From Dehalococcoidia bacterium (lineage in GTDB: Bacteria > Chloroflexota > Dehalococcoidia > CAUJGQ01), in contig DATGEL010000022.1 of the NCBI GenBank assembly GCA_035310145.1, positions 46,073-110,072 on the forward strand: a DNA stretch of 64,000 bases, in the 5' to 3' direction. Made by a program: the position numbers and the translations under genes. Below are positions 15,750 through 24,527 of this stretch, one piece after another; position 1 is the stretch's first letter; every line of letters begins with the position of its first letter. Under the pieces are notes generated by a model, which worked only from the letters and a program-made list of their open reading frames with translations, was not told the origin of the DNA and ran no database searches.

Positions 15750-16034
15750 ATGACCGCAGCCTCCGCACGTGAGCCGCTCTGGCGTCGCTTCCCTGCGGCA
15801 CACCAGATTTTGCGCGCGCGGCTGATGGACGAGATCTTCCCGCTCGCGCCCGGCATCGCGGCCTGGGTCGAGGCGGACTCCGGAGGCGGTCTGCTGGTAT
15901 CCGTGGGCTGGCCGGACGCCCCCTTCGCCTGTCAGGAGCGCTTCTCGGCCGAGGAACTGCAACAGACCTACGGTCGCTGGGCGCAGTGGGCGCGCGGCTG
16001 CGCCCTGCTGCTCGCCGAGCGCCCGCCCGCCTGA
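15750..16034 (+). CDS. small uncharacterised protein (94 aa)
   Basis: MTAASAREPLWRRFPAAHQ start, then a compact domain with IFPLAPGIAAWVEAD, GGLLVSVGWPDAPFAC and ELQQTYGRWAQWARGC. No membrane segment and no known motif. The ATG at 15750 has no Shine-Dalgarno within normal distance, but TACGCT at 15738-15743 lies 6 nt upstream, suggesting a leaderless transcript. Divergent from the XRE regulator at 15484. Function unknown. Confidence 0.6.
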   Translation: MTAASAREPLWRRFPAAHQILRARLMDEIFPLAPGIAAWVEADSGGGLLVSVGWPDAPFACQERFSAEELQQTYGRWAQWARGCALLLAERPPA

Positions 16035-16196
16035 CTCCGCGCGGCGTTGCTAGGCGCTTAGAAGTGACGGTGTGTCTCCACAGAGCCCGCCCAGCGCCTC
16101 ACGCGAGCAGGTGCCGGCCGGCCCACGGCAGGCGCCCGTCGCAGACTGCTTGCTCCGGCAGCCCCATCGGGTGAAACCAGGCAGCGGCGAGCCGTT

Positions 16197-16547
16197 CTAC
16201 CAGCGATCGCCGCGCGAGCCGCTGTAGCTCGACTGCCGTGGCTGCGAACGGAAGCAGTCCGAGCAGTATACGGGCTTATCGAGTCGCGGCTCGAAGGGCA
16301 CACGCGCCTCGTTGCCGCAGGAGGCGCAGACGGCGGTAAACATCTCGCGACGCGGCTCCGACGAGTAGCCGCCGCCCTCGTATCCCTCGCCCTGCGAGCG
16401 TGAGGCGCGGCGCGCGGCGCGACAGCTCGCGCAGCGGCGCGGCTCGTTCGTGAACCCCTTGGTCGCGTGGAACTCCTGTTCACCCGCTGTGAAGACGAAG
16501 GACGTGCCGCAGTCAGCACAGGTGAGCGTCTTGTCTGCGAAGGGCAC
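16197..16547 (-). CDS. two-knuckle zinc-ribbon protein
   Basis: 116 aa. Starts at GTG (VPFADKTLTC) with GGAGG 7 nt upstream. There are two zinc-binding halves: CADCG...CASC (N-terminal, DKTLTCADCGTSFVF to RCASCRAA) and CASCG...CSDC (AVCASCGNEARVPFEP to PVYCSDCF). This is the 'probable zinc-ribbon' family often annotated as CxxC-x17-CxxC or DNA-directed RNA-polymerase-like. A Gly/Ser-rich linker joins the halves. The role is unknown; nucleic-acid or protein binding is likely. Confidence 0.8.
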   Translation of the reverse strand: MPFADKTLTCADCGTSFVFTAGEQEFHATKGFTNEPRRCASCRAARRASRSQGEGYEGGGYSSEPRREMFTAVCASCGNEARVPFEPRLDKPVYCSDCFRSQPRQSSYSGSRGDRW

Positions 16548-16652
16548 TCGACGGCCTCCAGCCACGTTTTCGGTCAATCTTCGGCCATCGAGCGTCCGGC
16601 AGGGGCAGGGCTTCCCCTTCGGCGGGCGGATGCGACGCCGATACCGCGCGGT

Positions 16653-16680
16653 ATCATAGCACAGCGGATCAAGGTTGCAA
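16653..16680 (-). promoter_or_regulatory. promoter upstream of the zinc-ribbon gene
   Basis: On the minus strand, TTGCAA (16680-16675) is followed by 16 nt and TATGAT (16658-16653, 5 of 6). It lies about 105 nt before the GTG at 16547, close to the stop of hpaB at 16697. Confidence 0.5.
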
Positions 16681-16696
16681 ATCCGTTGCTCCGCGC

Positions 16697-18148
16697 TCAG
16701 TCTTCGCGCTGGAGAAATCGGCGGATTCGCTCTTTGTAGGGTTCTTTGTCGTAGGTCGCAAACAGTGTGCTGTAATTGCGAACCGGATCGCCGAAGAAGA
16801 AGCGTTCATACAGCACCTGGCGAGAGCCGAACGAACTGACCGCCGCATCCCAGGCCAACCGGAACAGCCGTACACGCTCACGCCCACCCGCATTCGCCGC
16901 CTGGTAGAAGCGCTCGATGTCTCCGCCGATCGGGCTTTCCAGATCCGCCTCGCTCGGCGTCGCCATCAGGCCGCTGGCGCCCAGCAGTTGCAGGATCTCG
17001 ATCATGCGCGGGTACATCTTCGGAAAAACGTTGCGCGCGATGTCCAGCGGCGCCCGCGCCGGGCAGAGCACGCCCCACTCATCCAGGGCGGCGTCGGACT
17101 CGCCGGCGCGCAGGCAGGCGCGCATCGTCTCCAGATAGGTGATGATCTCGGCGACCTTCTCCTGCACGTGCTGGAAGCCGTCCACGCCGATCGTTTCCAC
17201 CATCAGGCTGGCCAGGCCCAGGATGAACTCGGCCTTAGCGACGTTCTTGGTCACCACCTGGTGCATCATGTGCACGATCGCGTTCGTACGGCCGTAAGCG
17301 CCGTTGCACTTCTCCACGTCGCCCAGCAGGAAGACACGCTCCCAGGGCACGTGCACATCGTCAAAGATGACCACGCAGTCCATCTCCTCGAAACGCGCCG
17401 CCAGCGGCTGGTCGAACACCGGCCGGCCGAGATCGAAGCTGTCGCGGCAGATGAAGCGCAGCCCCGGCGCGTCGCAGGGCACCGCGAGGGCGAAGGCGTA
17501 GGGCCGGTCCTCCGGCTGACCCTTGAGCACGGTCGACGGGAAGACGGCGAGCTCGTCCGACAGCGGCGCCAGTGTGGCCAGCATGCGAGCGCCGCGCACG
17601 ACGATGCCCGCGTCGTCCTCTTTGATCACCGCGGCGGTCAGATGTGGATCGGCCTGAGCGGCGGGGCCGGCGGCGCGGTTCGCCTGGGGGTTGATCAGCG
17701 TGTGCGTGAGGCAGAGATCGCGGCCGCGGATCGACTCGTAGTAGCGGCGCACGTTGCCGGCGAAGTCGCGGTCGCCGCCGGCGAAGTAGTCGGCCGCGGC
17801 GGCAAAGGCCATGAAACTGCTGTTGAGATAATCGGGTGTGCGCCCCATCATGCCGCCGGTGTCCGCCGCCCAGCGGTACATCATGCGGCGGCGGTGCAAA
17901 AGCTCGTCCTGTGTGTGCGGAATGAGGAAGGAGGCGCCGCAGCGTTCGCCGGAGGTACGTTCGACGTAGGTCATCTCGTCGCGTAACGCCGGGTCGTGCT
18001 GCATGTCGTAGAGGCGCGCCAGCGAGCGAGCGCCGTTGCGGAAGGCGGGATGCACCGTGACATCCTCAACCCGCTCGCCGCCGATCCAGACGTCGCGTCC
18101 CGTCGCCTTCAGGCCAGCGAGGTAATCCGCGCCCGTGCGTGCGCCCAT
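16697..18148 (-). CDS. hpaB: 4-hydroxyphenylacetate 3-monooxygenase oxygenase component (HpaB family)
   Basis: 483 aa, the normal length of the family. FADH2-dependent hydroxylation of 4-hydroxyphenylacetate or another phenol. Matches include TGADYLAGLKATGRDVWIGGERV, GMMGRTPDYLNSSFMAF, THTLINPQ, DDVHVPWERVF and GGDIERFYQ. Start ATG at 18148 with GAGGAG 10 nt upstream. A flavin reductase gene is divergently encoded 180 nt away, the usual partner that supplies FADH2. Substrate could be another phenolic, since the family also includes chlorophenol and tryptophan-pathway hydroxylases. Confidence 0.9.
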   Translation of the reverse strand: MGARTGADYLAGLKATGRDVWIGGERVEDVTVHPAFRNGARSLARLYDMQHDPALRDEMTYVERTSGERCGASFLIPHTQDELLHRRRMMYRWAADTGGMMGRTPDYLNSSFMAFAAAADYFAGGDRDFAGNVRRYYESIRGRDLCLTHTLINPQANRAAGPAAQADPHLTAAVIKEDDAGIVVRGARMLATLAPLSDELAVFPSTVLKGQPEDRPYAFALAVPCDAPGLRFICRDSFDLGRPVFDQPLAARFEEMDCVVIFDDVHVPWERVFLLGDVEKCNGAYGRTNAIVHMMHQVVTKNVAKAEFILGLASLMVETIGVDGFQHVQEKVAEIITYLETMRACLRAGESDAALDEWGVLCPARAPLDIARNVFPKMYPRMIEILQLLGASGLMATPSEADLESPIGGDIERFYQAANAGGRERVRLFRLAWDAAVSSFGSRQVLYERFFFGDPVRNYSTLFATYDKEPYKERIRRFLQRED

Positions 18149-18328
18149 CTTGCCCGGCTCCTCGGGCCGCTTTCACGGCAGCCGCCCCGCCATTCACCGT
18201 AGAACCGCCGCATGCGTGCTCGCAAGGAGCTGACAGCTACGGGCAGGGCGGTCACTCGTGCGGGGGAAGGGAGGGGGGTAGAGTGAGAACGAAGCGGCCG
18301 CAGGCCCGCACCCCGAGGAGCGAACCGC

Positions 18329-18976
18329 ATGACCGACGCTGCCCGCCACCGCGCCTTCGACCCGGAGGCGATGGCCCCGAACGACGCCTACCAGCTGATC
18401 AACGCGGTGGTCGTGCCGCGGCCGATCGGCTGGGTATCGACGCTTAGCGACCAGGGCGTGGCCAACATCGCGCCGCACAGCTACTTCAACGTGCTCTCGG
18501 CCGACCCGCCGACGGTGTTCTTCTCCAGCAGCGGCGTCAAAGACTCGCTGCGCAACGCCCGCTTCACCGGCGACTTCGTGGTCAACGTGGTGAGCGAAGA
18601 GCTGGCCGAGGCAATGAACCTCACCTCGGCCGACTTTCCCCCTGGCGAGAGCGAGTTCGCGGCTGCTGGCCTGACCGCCGTGGCCTCGGACCTGGTGCGG
18701 GCGCCGCGCCTGCTCGAGGCGCCGGCCAGCCTTGAGTGCCGCGTGACGCAGATCATCGAGGTTGGCCGCGGCCCGAATCACGTCGTGATCGGCGAGGTAC
18801 TGCGCTTTCATGTGGCCGAGTCGGTGCTGGTCAACGGCCGCGTCGATGCCTCGCGCTTCCGTCCGGTGGGCCGGCTCAGCGGCTCCGGCTACGTCTACTC
18901 GCGTGAGTTCGTGCAGATGCCCCGCCCGACCTACGCGGGCCTGGTCGAAGCCGGCACCGTGCGCCCGGCGAAGTAG
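18329..18976 (+). CDS. flavin reductase family protein
   Basis: 215 aa of the flavin-reductase-like FMN-binding split-barrel family. LINAVVVPRPIGWVSTLSDQGVANIAPHSYFNVLSADPP is the diagnostic N-terminal region, with FFSSSGVKDSLRNARFTGDFVVNVVSEEL following. Such proteins reduce FMN/FAD with NAD(P)H for two-component monooxygenases. The divergent hpaB (start 18148) is the likely partner. A TAGAGT box lies in the shared intergenic region shortly upstream. Confidence 0.85.
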   Translation: MTDAARHRAFDPEAMAPNDAYQLINAVVVPRPIGWVSTLSDQGVANIAPHSYFNVLSADPPTVFFSSSGVKDSLRNARFTGDFVVNVVSEELAEAMNLTSADFPPGESEFAAAGLTAVASDLVRAPRLLEAPASLECRVTQIIEVGRGPNHVVIGEVLRFHVAESVLVNGRVDASRFRPVGRLSGSGYVYSREFVQMPRPTYAGLVEAGTVRPAK

Positions 18977-19118
18977 GCGACGATGCGGCGACAGGCTGGC
19001 CGGCGTGGGCGGAGCGAGGGGCACATTGCAGACACACCGTGGTTCGCGGCCGCTCCAGCCCGAACAGGAACTCGATGAGCAGCGGCCGGCCACTCCCGGC
19101 CGAAGGCGCGAACGAACG

Positions 19119-19490
19119 ATGGAACAGGCCTGGTTCGCCGCGGGCGCCCTGCTGCTGGCGCTGGGCGTGGCCGCCGGAGCCTTCGCGGCCCACACGCTCA
19201 AGCAACGCCTCTCCGCCGACGACCTGGAGGTCTGGCAGACGGCGGCACGTTACCACATCTACCACGGGCTGGGGCTGCTGGCCGTGGCCTACGCGGCGCA
19301 GCGTTGGGGCGGAGGCTGGAGCACGGCGGCGGGCTGGCTGTTTTGCGCCGGGATCGTGCTCTTCTCCGGCAGCCTCTACGTGCTCTCGCTCTCCGGCCTG
19401 AAGTGGCTGGGCGCGGTGACGCCGTTGGGCGGCCTGGCGTTCATCTCCGGCTGGGTCTGCCTCGCGGTCGCCGCCTGGCGAGGGTCGTGA
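19119..19490 (+). CDS. DUF423 family small membrane protein
   Basis: 123 aa. N-terminus AWFAAGALLLALGVAAGAFAAHTLKQRL is a membrane segment followed by AAHTL, and QTAARYHIYHGLGLL is the conserved DUF423 (YgdD-like) signature. About four transmembrane helices are visible (YHGLGLLAVAYAA, AGWLFCAGIVLFSGSLYVLSL, VTPLGGLAFISGWVCLAVAA). Function unknown; membrane stress or envelope roles are proposed for the family. The start ATG at 19119 has GAAGG 12 nt upstream. Confidence 0.88.
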   Translation: MEQAWFAAGALLLALGVAAGAFAAHTLKQRLSADDLEVWQTAARYHIYHGLGLLAVAYAAQRWGGGWSTAAGWLFCAGIVLFSGSLYVLSLSGLKWLGAVTPLGGLAFISGWVCLAVAAWRGS

Positions 19491-19536
19491 CCGGGCTCGC
19501 TACATCGCTTCGGAGCCGAGCGCGCCGCCGCCGCGG

Positions 19537-19878
19537 CTAAGACGGCTTCGCCGCACGCTCGGCCCGGCGCCTGGCCGTGTCGATGCCGCGCAGCACCAGT
19601 TCCTTGCGCGGCACCGGCACCCAGCCCTCCGGGCTGTTGTAGTAGCGGCAGCCGGTGGTGAACTCTTCCGGCTCGCGATCGCCGTACTCCACGTCGACGC
19701 CGTCCACGCGCACGGTCGGGCTGCCGAAGCAGCGCAGCGCCTTCGCCTGCTCATAGTCGCCCACGCTCACGATCTGCGGATCGCCGGCGATGCCGGCCTC
19801 GGCCATCGCGGCCCGCACGGCGTCCAGCGTGGCGTCGCGGTGCGCGCAGGATGAGGAAACCTGTACTTCTACCTTCAT
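19537..19878 (-). CDS. thioredoxin-like / glutaredoxin-fold protein
   Basis: 113 aa beginning MKVEVQVSSSCAHRDATLDAVRAAM with a thioredoxin-like layout. The segment ALRCFGSPTVRVDGVDVE is characteristic: the cis-Pro in GSPT and the DGVDVE loop match alkylmercury-lyase-associated or glutaredoxin-related thioredoxin-fold proteins. CRYY follows. The active-site pair at the N-terminus is CAHR, not CxxC, so disulphide chemistry is doubtful. The upstream extension to 19959 is not used because GGAAGGCGGC precedes this ATG. Divergent from the SGNH gene. Confidence 0.6.
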   Translation of the reverse strand: MKVEVQVSSSCAHRDATLDAVRAAMAEAGIAGDPQIVSVGDYEQAKALRCFGSPTVRVDGVDVEYGDREPEEFTTGCRYYNSPEGWVPVPRKELVLRGIDTARRRAERAAKPS

Positions 19879-19944
19879 GCCGCCTTCCAGCGTCGCGCGG
19901 TCACGATTTAGTCGGTTTGCGCTGCCCCGAGTATAGCGCCCCCA

Positions 19945-19972
19945 TTGGCAACGGCCCATGTTGACGTATTAT
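19945..19972 (+). promoter_or_regulatory. strong sigma70-like promoter for the SGNH lipoprotein gene
   Basis: TTGGCA (19945-19950, 5 of 6), 16-nt spacer, TATTAT (19967-19972, 5 of 6). The expected start of transcription is near 19979, giving a leader of about 49 nt to the ATG at 20028. Confidence 0.6.
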
Positions 19973-20027
19973 TACAGAGCATGGCAGCACGGCGGGTGCG
20001 CGCGGCGGTCCGTGGTTCGGCTGGGGT

Positions 20028-20738
20028 ATGGGCGTGGGTGGTGTGGTGAAGGCGAGCCTGGCCGGGCTCGCGCTGCTTTCCGTGCTGTTGCTTGGCTGCC
20101 GGGCAGCGAGCCCCCCGGCCTCGTCGATGCTCCCCGTCAGCAGGGAGCACGCGCAGGTGCTCGTGGCGATCGGCGCCTCCGACGCGGTCGGCATCGGCGC
20201 CACGAATCCCGACTCGGACAACTGGGTGGCACGCCTGGGCGGCAAGCTGCCCTCCGGCAGTCGCGTGGTGAACCTGGGCATCAGCGGCGCCACCGCGCAA
20301 CAGGCACTCGAGCAGGAGCTGCCGGTCGCGGCAGACGCCGCGCCGACGCTGGCCGCGGTCTGGCTGGGCGTCAACGACATCGAGCAGAACGTCTCGCTCG
20401 ATGCCTTCTCCGCCAACCTGAGCGGCGTGCTCAGCGGCCTGCGCCAGACGGGCTCGAAGCTCTACGTCGGCAATCTCCCGGATCTCCGGCTGCTGCCCGC
20501 GTTCAACGGCCGTGACCCGGCTGCGCTCGACACGCAGGTCCGTGGCTGGAACGCGGCGATCGGCCGCATCGTGCGAGAGCAGGGCGCCACGCTGGTCGAT
20601 GTCTACACCGCCTGGGGCGATCTCAAGGATGTGAAGGATCGCGCGGGCCTGGTCAGCGCCGACGGCCTGCATCCGACGAGCGCCGGCTACGGCCGGCTGG
20701 CCGATCTCTTCTGGCAAGCGATCGAAAGCGCGAAGTAG
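20028..20738 (+). CDS. SGNH/GDSL hydrolase lipoprotein
   Basis: 236 aa. Signal peptide with a lipobox: LLSVLLLGC, Cys24 as the lipidated residue. The hydrolase blocks are GASDAVG (Ser51 nucleophile), LGISGATAQQAL (block II Gly), LGVNDIE (GxND, block III) and DGLHPTSAGY (Asp/His, block V), so an extracellular lipid-anchored esterase or lipase is expected. The permease gene begins 3 nt after the stop, implying one transcript. The start could also be one of the downstream GTG codons, because the region before 20028 has only a weak Shine-Dalgarno. Confidence 0.82.
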   Translation: MGVGGVVKASLAGLALLSVLLLGCRAASPPASSMLPVSREHAQVLVAIGASDAVGIGATNPDSDNWVARLGGKLPSGSRVVNLGISGATAQQALEQELPVAADAAPTLAAVWLGVNDIEQNVSLDAFSANLSGVLSGLRQTGSKLYVGNLPDLRLLPAFNGRDPAALDTQVRGWNAAIGRIVREQGATLVDVYTAWGDLKDVKDRAGLVSADGLHPTSAGYGRLADLFWQAIESAK

Positions 20739-20741
20739 CGC

Positions 20742-23700
20742 ATGGATTCACTGTTCGGCGTTTCGACCACGGACCTGGCGCGATTCCTTATCGTGCTGTC
20801 GGCGCTCGTGCTCGTCCTGCTGGCCGTGCTCGGCCTGCGGCGGCGCACGCTGCTGAAGCTGGGCCTGCGCAACGCAGCGCGCCGGCCGCTGCGCTCCGTC
20901 GTGATCGTGATCGGGCTGATGCTCAGCACCGTCGTGATCGCCACCGCCTTCTCCACGGGCGACGCCATGACGCTGACCGTGCGCTCGCTGATCTCGGGCA
21001 GCATCGGCCGCGTGGACGAAACCGTGACCGCCTCGCCGAACGATCCAACTCAGATCACGCGCCGCAGCCTTGACAACCTCGCCTCCGGCGGCGGGCTGAT
21101 GCAGGTGAGCACACCGTACTTCGACCAGGAGCAGTTCCAGACCGTGAGCGCGGCCGCGAGCAAGAGCCACGCGATCGCCGGCGTGATGCCGGCCATCCTG
21201 GAACAGGCGCCCGCCGCCGCAGACGGTTCGCAGTTGATCCATCCCGGGGTCGGGTTGCTGGCCTTGCCGCCGCGGATGCCAGCGGGCTTCTCGCCGCTCA
21301 AGGACACAGCCGGCGCGGTGCGTGAAGTCGCGGCGCTGGGCGCAACGGATGTCTATCTGAATCAGGCCGCCGCGGATCTGCTCGGCAGCGGTGGAGGCCA
21401 GCGGCTGCAAGTCTACCTGGCGCCGCCGGACGCGAAACCCGGCACGCCGCCGGCGCCTACCACGCTGGCTGTCGCGGCCGTCGTGCAGAACGGCGACCTG
21501 GCCGGCGCCCAGCCCACGATCTTCTTCTCACTTGCAGCGATGCAGCAGTTGCGCGGCGAAGAAGGGCAGATCAACCAGATCTTGGTCGTCAACCGCTGCT
21601 CGGCCGGCGCAGCGTGCAGCCGGCAGGCCGCGCTCGACCTGCGCAAGGCGCTGGTCAACCACGACGCAGCCGCGCAGGTCTTGCAGGCGCTGGACAGCAG
21701 CAACGGCCGCAGCGTGCTGAACGGCCTGATCGCGCGGCGCAACGGCCCCGGCCAGGCGCAGATCCGCGATCTACTGCACACCGTCCAGCAGGGCAAGGTC
21801 AGCGACCACCTGATCTACCTGCTGGGCGACCCGCAGGTCGCGGGCACCCTGCGGGCCACCGCTTCGTTCCTCCCCACCCGCGAAGGCCGCGCGGGCCGTG
21901 TCCTGCGCAACCTCAATCGGCTCACCGTGGTGGAGGTGAAGCAGAGCGCGCTCGACCAGGCGAACCAGTACGGCAGCATTCTGACCAGCAGCTTCCTGGT
22001 GCTGGGGTTGTTCAGCATCGCCGCCAGCCTGCTGCTCGTCTTCCTCGTCTTCGTGATGCTGGCGGCCGAGCGTCGCGGCGAGATGGGCATCGCCCGCGCC
22101 GTGGGCCTGCAACGCTCGCACCTGGTGCAGTCCTTCGCCTTCGAGGGTATGCTGTACGACCTCGCCTCGGCGTTGCTTGGGGTGGCGGTTGGCGTGCTCG
22201 TCGCCGCGGCCGTGGTGCGACTGGTGGCGCATGCGCTGTCGGGCTACGGCATCGGCGTGCAGGGCACGATCAGCGCGCGCAGCCTTGTGATCGCGTTCTG
22301 CCTCGGCCTGCTGGTGACCTTCGCCACCGTGCTCGTCTCCGCCTGGCGCGTGAGCCGTGTCAACATCGTCGAGGCGATCCGTGGCATCCCCGCCACGCCC
22401 GGCCTCGGCGAGGGCGTAGCGAGCGAGGCGCGTTTACGCCTGGCGGCGTTGGGCGGCGGGCTGCGCTCGCTCGGAGCGGGCGGCGGCCGGCGCGCGGCGG
22501 GCCTGCTCATGAGCGCAGCCCAGGCTGTGCTGACCCTGCCGGCGATGTTGAGCGTGCGCGGCGTCGTTCCGGCGGGACTCGGGCTGTTTATGCTCAGCTA
22601 CGGCCATGCCCGGCGCCAGTACGTGGTCTTCGCGCTGGGCGTCTCGCTGGCGCTGCTAGGCGGGGCGCTGCTGCTGCGCTGGCTTCTGTTGCTCGCGCGC
22701 CTGCCGCACGGCCCGGTCGAGCGGACCGCCTGGACCGTGGCAGGGGCCTGTCTCACGGTCTTCTGGTCGTTCCCACCGCCCTTCTGGATCCAGCGGCACG
22801 ATCATCTCGCCGTGAGTCGGATTGAGGCGTTCGCGCTCTCCGGCGTGATGATGGTCGCCGGCGTGGTGATCGTGCTCGCCTTCAACCTGGCCGGGCCACT
22901 GCAAGGGCTGGCGGGCCTGCTGCGGCGCGGCGGCGCAGCCACGGCGGCGGTGAAGATGGCAGTCGCCTACCCGTTGCAGCATCGCTTCCGCACGGGCATG
23001 GCGGTGGCGATGTTCTCGTTGGTCGTGTTCACCATGGTCGTTTCGGCCGTGCTGCTGGAAAGCGCCCATCAGGCGTACGTGATTCGCGAGCGGCCGCCCG
23101 TCGGCTACGACATCAGCGCGACCGCGCCCGAAGGCGCAAACCTGATGGACATCAACGCGGCGCTGCAGAACGCGCCGGCGACGAAGCCCGACGAATTCAG
23201 CGGCGTGGGCAGCAACGCGACGATCTCGGCCGAGGTCGTGCAACCTTCGGGCAAGGCGGCGAGCTGGCACACGGCGACGGTACACCTCGCCGACGAGGGG
23301 ATGCTGCGCGGCACGCGGCTGCGGCTCAGCGCCCGCGCCGACGGCTACCCCTCGGACGGCGCCGTGTGGGACGCGCTGGCGGCAAAGCCCGGCACGGCCG
23401 TCGTGGCGATCGGCAGCCTGCCCGATGGCACGGGCTACAGCTCGGTCGGGCTCAGCGCCCCGAAGCCGGGAGACGCGCTGTTCCAGCCGGACAGGCTCTG
23501 GCTGCGCGACACGTCCGGCAAGCCGTTGAGACTGACCGTGATCGGCGTGGTGGACGACCGCGAGGCATTTCCTTCCGGCCTGCTGACGCTGCGCTCGAAC
23601 GTGGCGACGGCTTCCGCGCAGACCGCTGTGCCGACCTCGTTCTACTTCCAGACGCGCGCCGGCCGCGACCCCGGCCAGGCGGCGCTCGGTCTCGACCTCT

Positions 23701-24173
23701 CGTTCGCGCTGCAGGGGCTGCAAACCAGCGTAGGAGGCGAAGGGCTGCGCAACCTGGAAACCGTGCGCGGACTGCTGAACTACCTGCTGGAGGGGTTCGT
23801 GGGGCTGGGTCTGGTCTCCGGTATGGCGGCGCTGGGCGTAATCAGCTCGCGGGCCGTGGTCGAGCGACGGCAGGAGATCGGCATGTTGCGTGCGATCGGC
23901 CTGCGGCGGCGCTGGGTGCAGGTCAGCTTCCTGCTCGAGGTCTCGCTGATCGCGCTGCTGGGCGTGGCCGTAGGTGTGGGGCTTGGCGTGCTGCTGGCGC
24001 GCAACGTCGTGATCTTCCTCTCCAATGACTTCCGCGAGCTGAAGTTGCGCGTGCCCTGGGGCGAGGTCGGCCTGATCGCCTTGGTCGCCTATCTTTCCGC
24101 GCTGAGCACGACCCTGTTCGCCGCCTGGCAGGCCGGACGCATCGACCCTGCCGAGGCGCTGCGCTACGAGTGA
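20742..24173 (+). CDS. FtsX/MacB-like ABC transporter permease, large duplicated form
   Basis: 1143 aa, with two FtsX-type modules. N-terminal membrane segments at ~13-32 and ~48-70. Extracytoplasmic domain up to ~410. First FtsX core at ~412-440, ~470-497 and ~515-537, containing AERRGEMGIARAVGLQRSHL. Further helices follow in the middle, then a second extracytoplasmic region. The C-terminal core at ~1020-1085 contains VERRQEIGMLRAIGLRRRWV. These two repeats are the signature of FtsX permeases; the gene ends GRIDPAEALRYE, the usual FtsX C-terminus. No ATPase gene is adjacent, so its ATP-binding partner must be elsewhere. The SGNH lipoprotein directly upstream suggests lipid or lipoprotein export. 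The last 72 nt are duplicated downstream. Confidence 0.86.
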   Translation: MDSLFGVSTTDLARFLIVLSALVLVLLAVLGLRRRTLLKLGLRNAARRPLRSVVIVIGLMLSTVVIATAFSTGDAMTLTVRSLISGSIGRVDETVTASPNDPTQITRRSLDNLASGGGLMQVSTPYFDQEQFQTVSAAASKSHAIAGVMPAILEQAPAAADGSQLIHPGVGLLALPPRMPAGFSPLKDTAGAVREVAALGATDVYLNQAAADLLGSGGGQRLQVYLAPPDAKPGTPPAPTTLAVAAVVQNGDLAGAQPTIFFSLAAMQQLRGEEGQINQILVVNRCSAGAACSRQAALDLRKALVNHDAAAQVLQALDSSNGRSVLNGLIARRNGPGQAQIRDLLHTVQQGKVSDHLIYLLGDPQVAGTLRATASFLPTREGRAGRVLRNLNRLTVVEVKQSALDQANQYGSILTSSFLVLGLFSIAASLLLVFLVFVMLAAERRGEMGIARAVGLQRSHLVQSFAFEGMLYDLASALLGVAVGVLVAAAVVRLVAHALSGYGIGVQGTISARSLVIAFCLGLLVTFATVLVSAWRVSRVNIVEAIRGIPATPGLGEGVASEARLRLAALGGGLRSLGAGGGRRAAGLLMSAAQAVLTLPAMLSVRGVVPAGLGLFMLSYGHARRQYVVFALGVSLALLGGALLLRWLLLLARLPHGPVERTAWTVAGACLTVFWSFPPPFWIQRHDHLAVSRIEAFALSGVMMVAGVVIVLAFNLAGPLQGLAGLLRRGGAATAAVKMAVAYPLQHRFRTGMAVAMFSLVVFTMVVSAVLLESAHQAYVIRERPPVGYDISATAPEGANLMDINAALQNAPATKPDEFSGVGSNATISAEVVQPSGKAASWHTATVHLADEGMLRGTRLRLSARADGYPSDGAVWDALAAKPGTAVVAIGSLPDGTGYSSVGLSAPKPGDALFQPDRLWLRDTSGKPLRLTVIGVVDDREAFPSGLLTLRSNVATASAQTAVPTSFYFQTRAGRDPGQAALGLDLSFALQGLQTSVGGEGLRNLETVRGLLNYLLEGFVGLGLVSGMAALGVISSRAVVERRQEIGMLRAIGLRRRWVQVSFLLEVSLIALLGVAVGVGLGVLLARNVVIFLSNDFRELKLRVPWGEVGLIALVAYLSALSTTLFAAWQAGRIDPAEALRYE
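24099..24170 (+). repeat. direct repeat copy 1: 3' end of the FtsX permease gene
   Basis: 72 nt matching 24962-25033 at 69 of 72 positions. The three differences are all in third codon positions and leave the encoded ALSTTLFAAWQAGRIDPAEA-LRYE peptide unchanged. Confidence 0.9.
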
Positions 24174-24182
24174 GCCGATCTA

Positions 24183-24527
24183 TCACTCGGCGGCAGCGAT
24201 TGCAGGCGTCCGACAACGCACGGCGACTTCAAGCGTGAAATCGCCTCCTAGCGCCTGCACATAGCGGCGCAGCGTCTTCAGCGTGTAGGAGTTGTAGCCA
24301 CGCTTTTCGACCCGCGCGACCTGTGCCTGCGATACGCCGAGCCGCTGCGCCAATTCCGCCTGGGTCAGACCAGCCGCCTGCCGCGCCTCGACGAGTTGCA
24401 GCCAGAGCTGTTTGCTGGCCGCCTCTGCCGCATACGCTTCCCGAAAGGCGGGATCGGCCATCTGCCGGACCCAGTACTCGTGAAAGCGCCGCGCGCCATC
24501 CGACACGATTTCAGGTTGAGTGGCCAT
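24183..24527 (-). CDS. HigA-like helix-turn-helix antitoxin
   Basis: 114 aa. The XRE-type helix-turn-helix LTQAELAQRLGVSQAQVARVEKRGYNSYTLKTLRRYVQALGG is the core; the C-terminus DFTLEVAVRC is typical of HigA-type antitoxins and repressors. It lies downstream of the toxin gene, overlapping it by 17 nt, the toxin-first order of higBA. The ATG at 24527 has GGAGAGAAC upstream. This pair sits between the two copies of the permease 3' end. Confidence 0.8.
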   Translation of the reverse strand: MATQPEIVSDGARRFHEYWVRQMADPAFREAYAAEAASKQLWLQLVEARQAAGLTQAELAQRLGVSQAQVARVEKRGYNSYTLKTLRRYVQALGGDFTLEVAVRCRTPAIAAAE

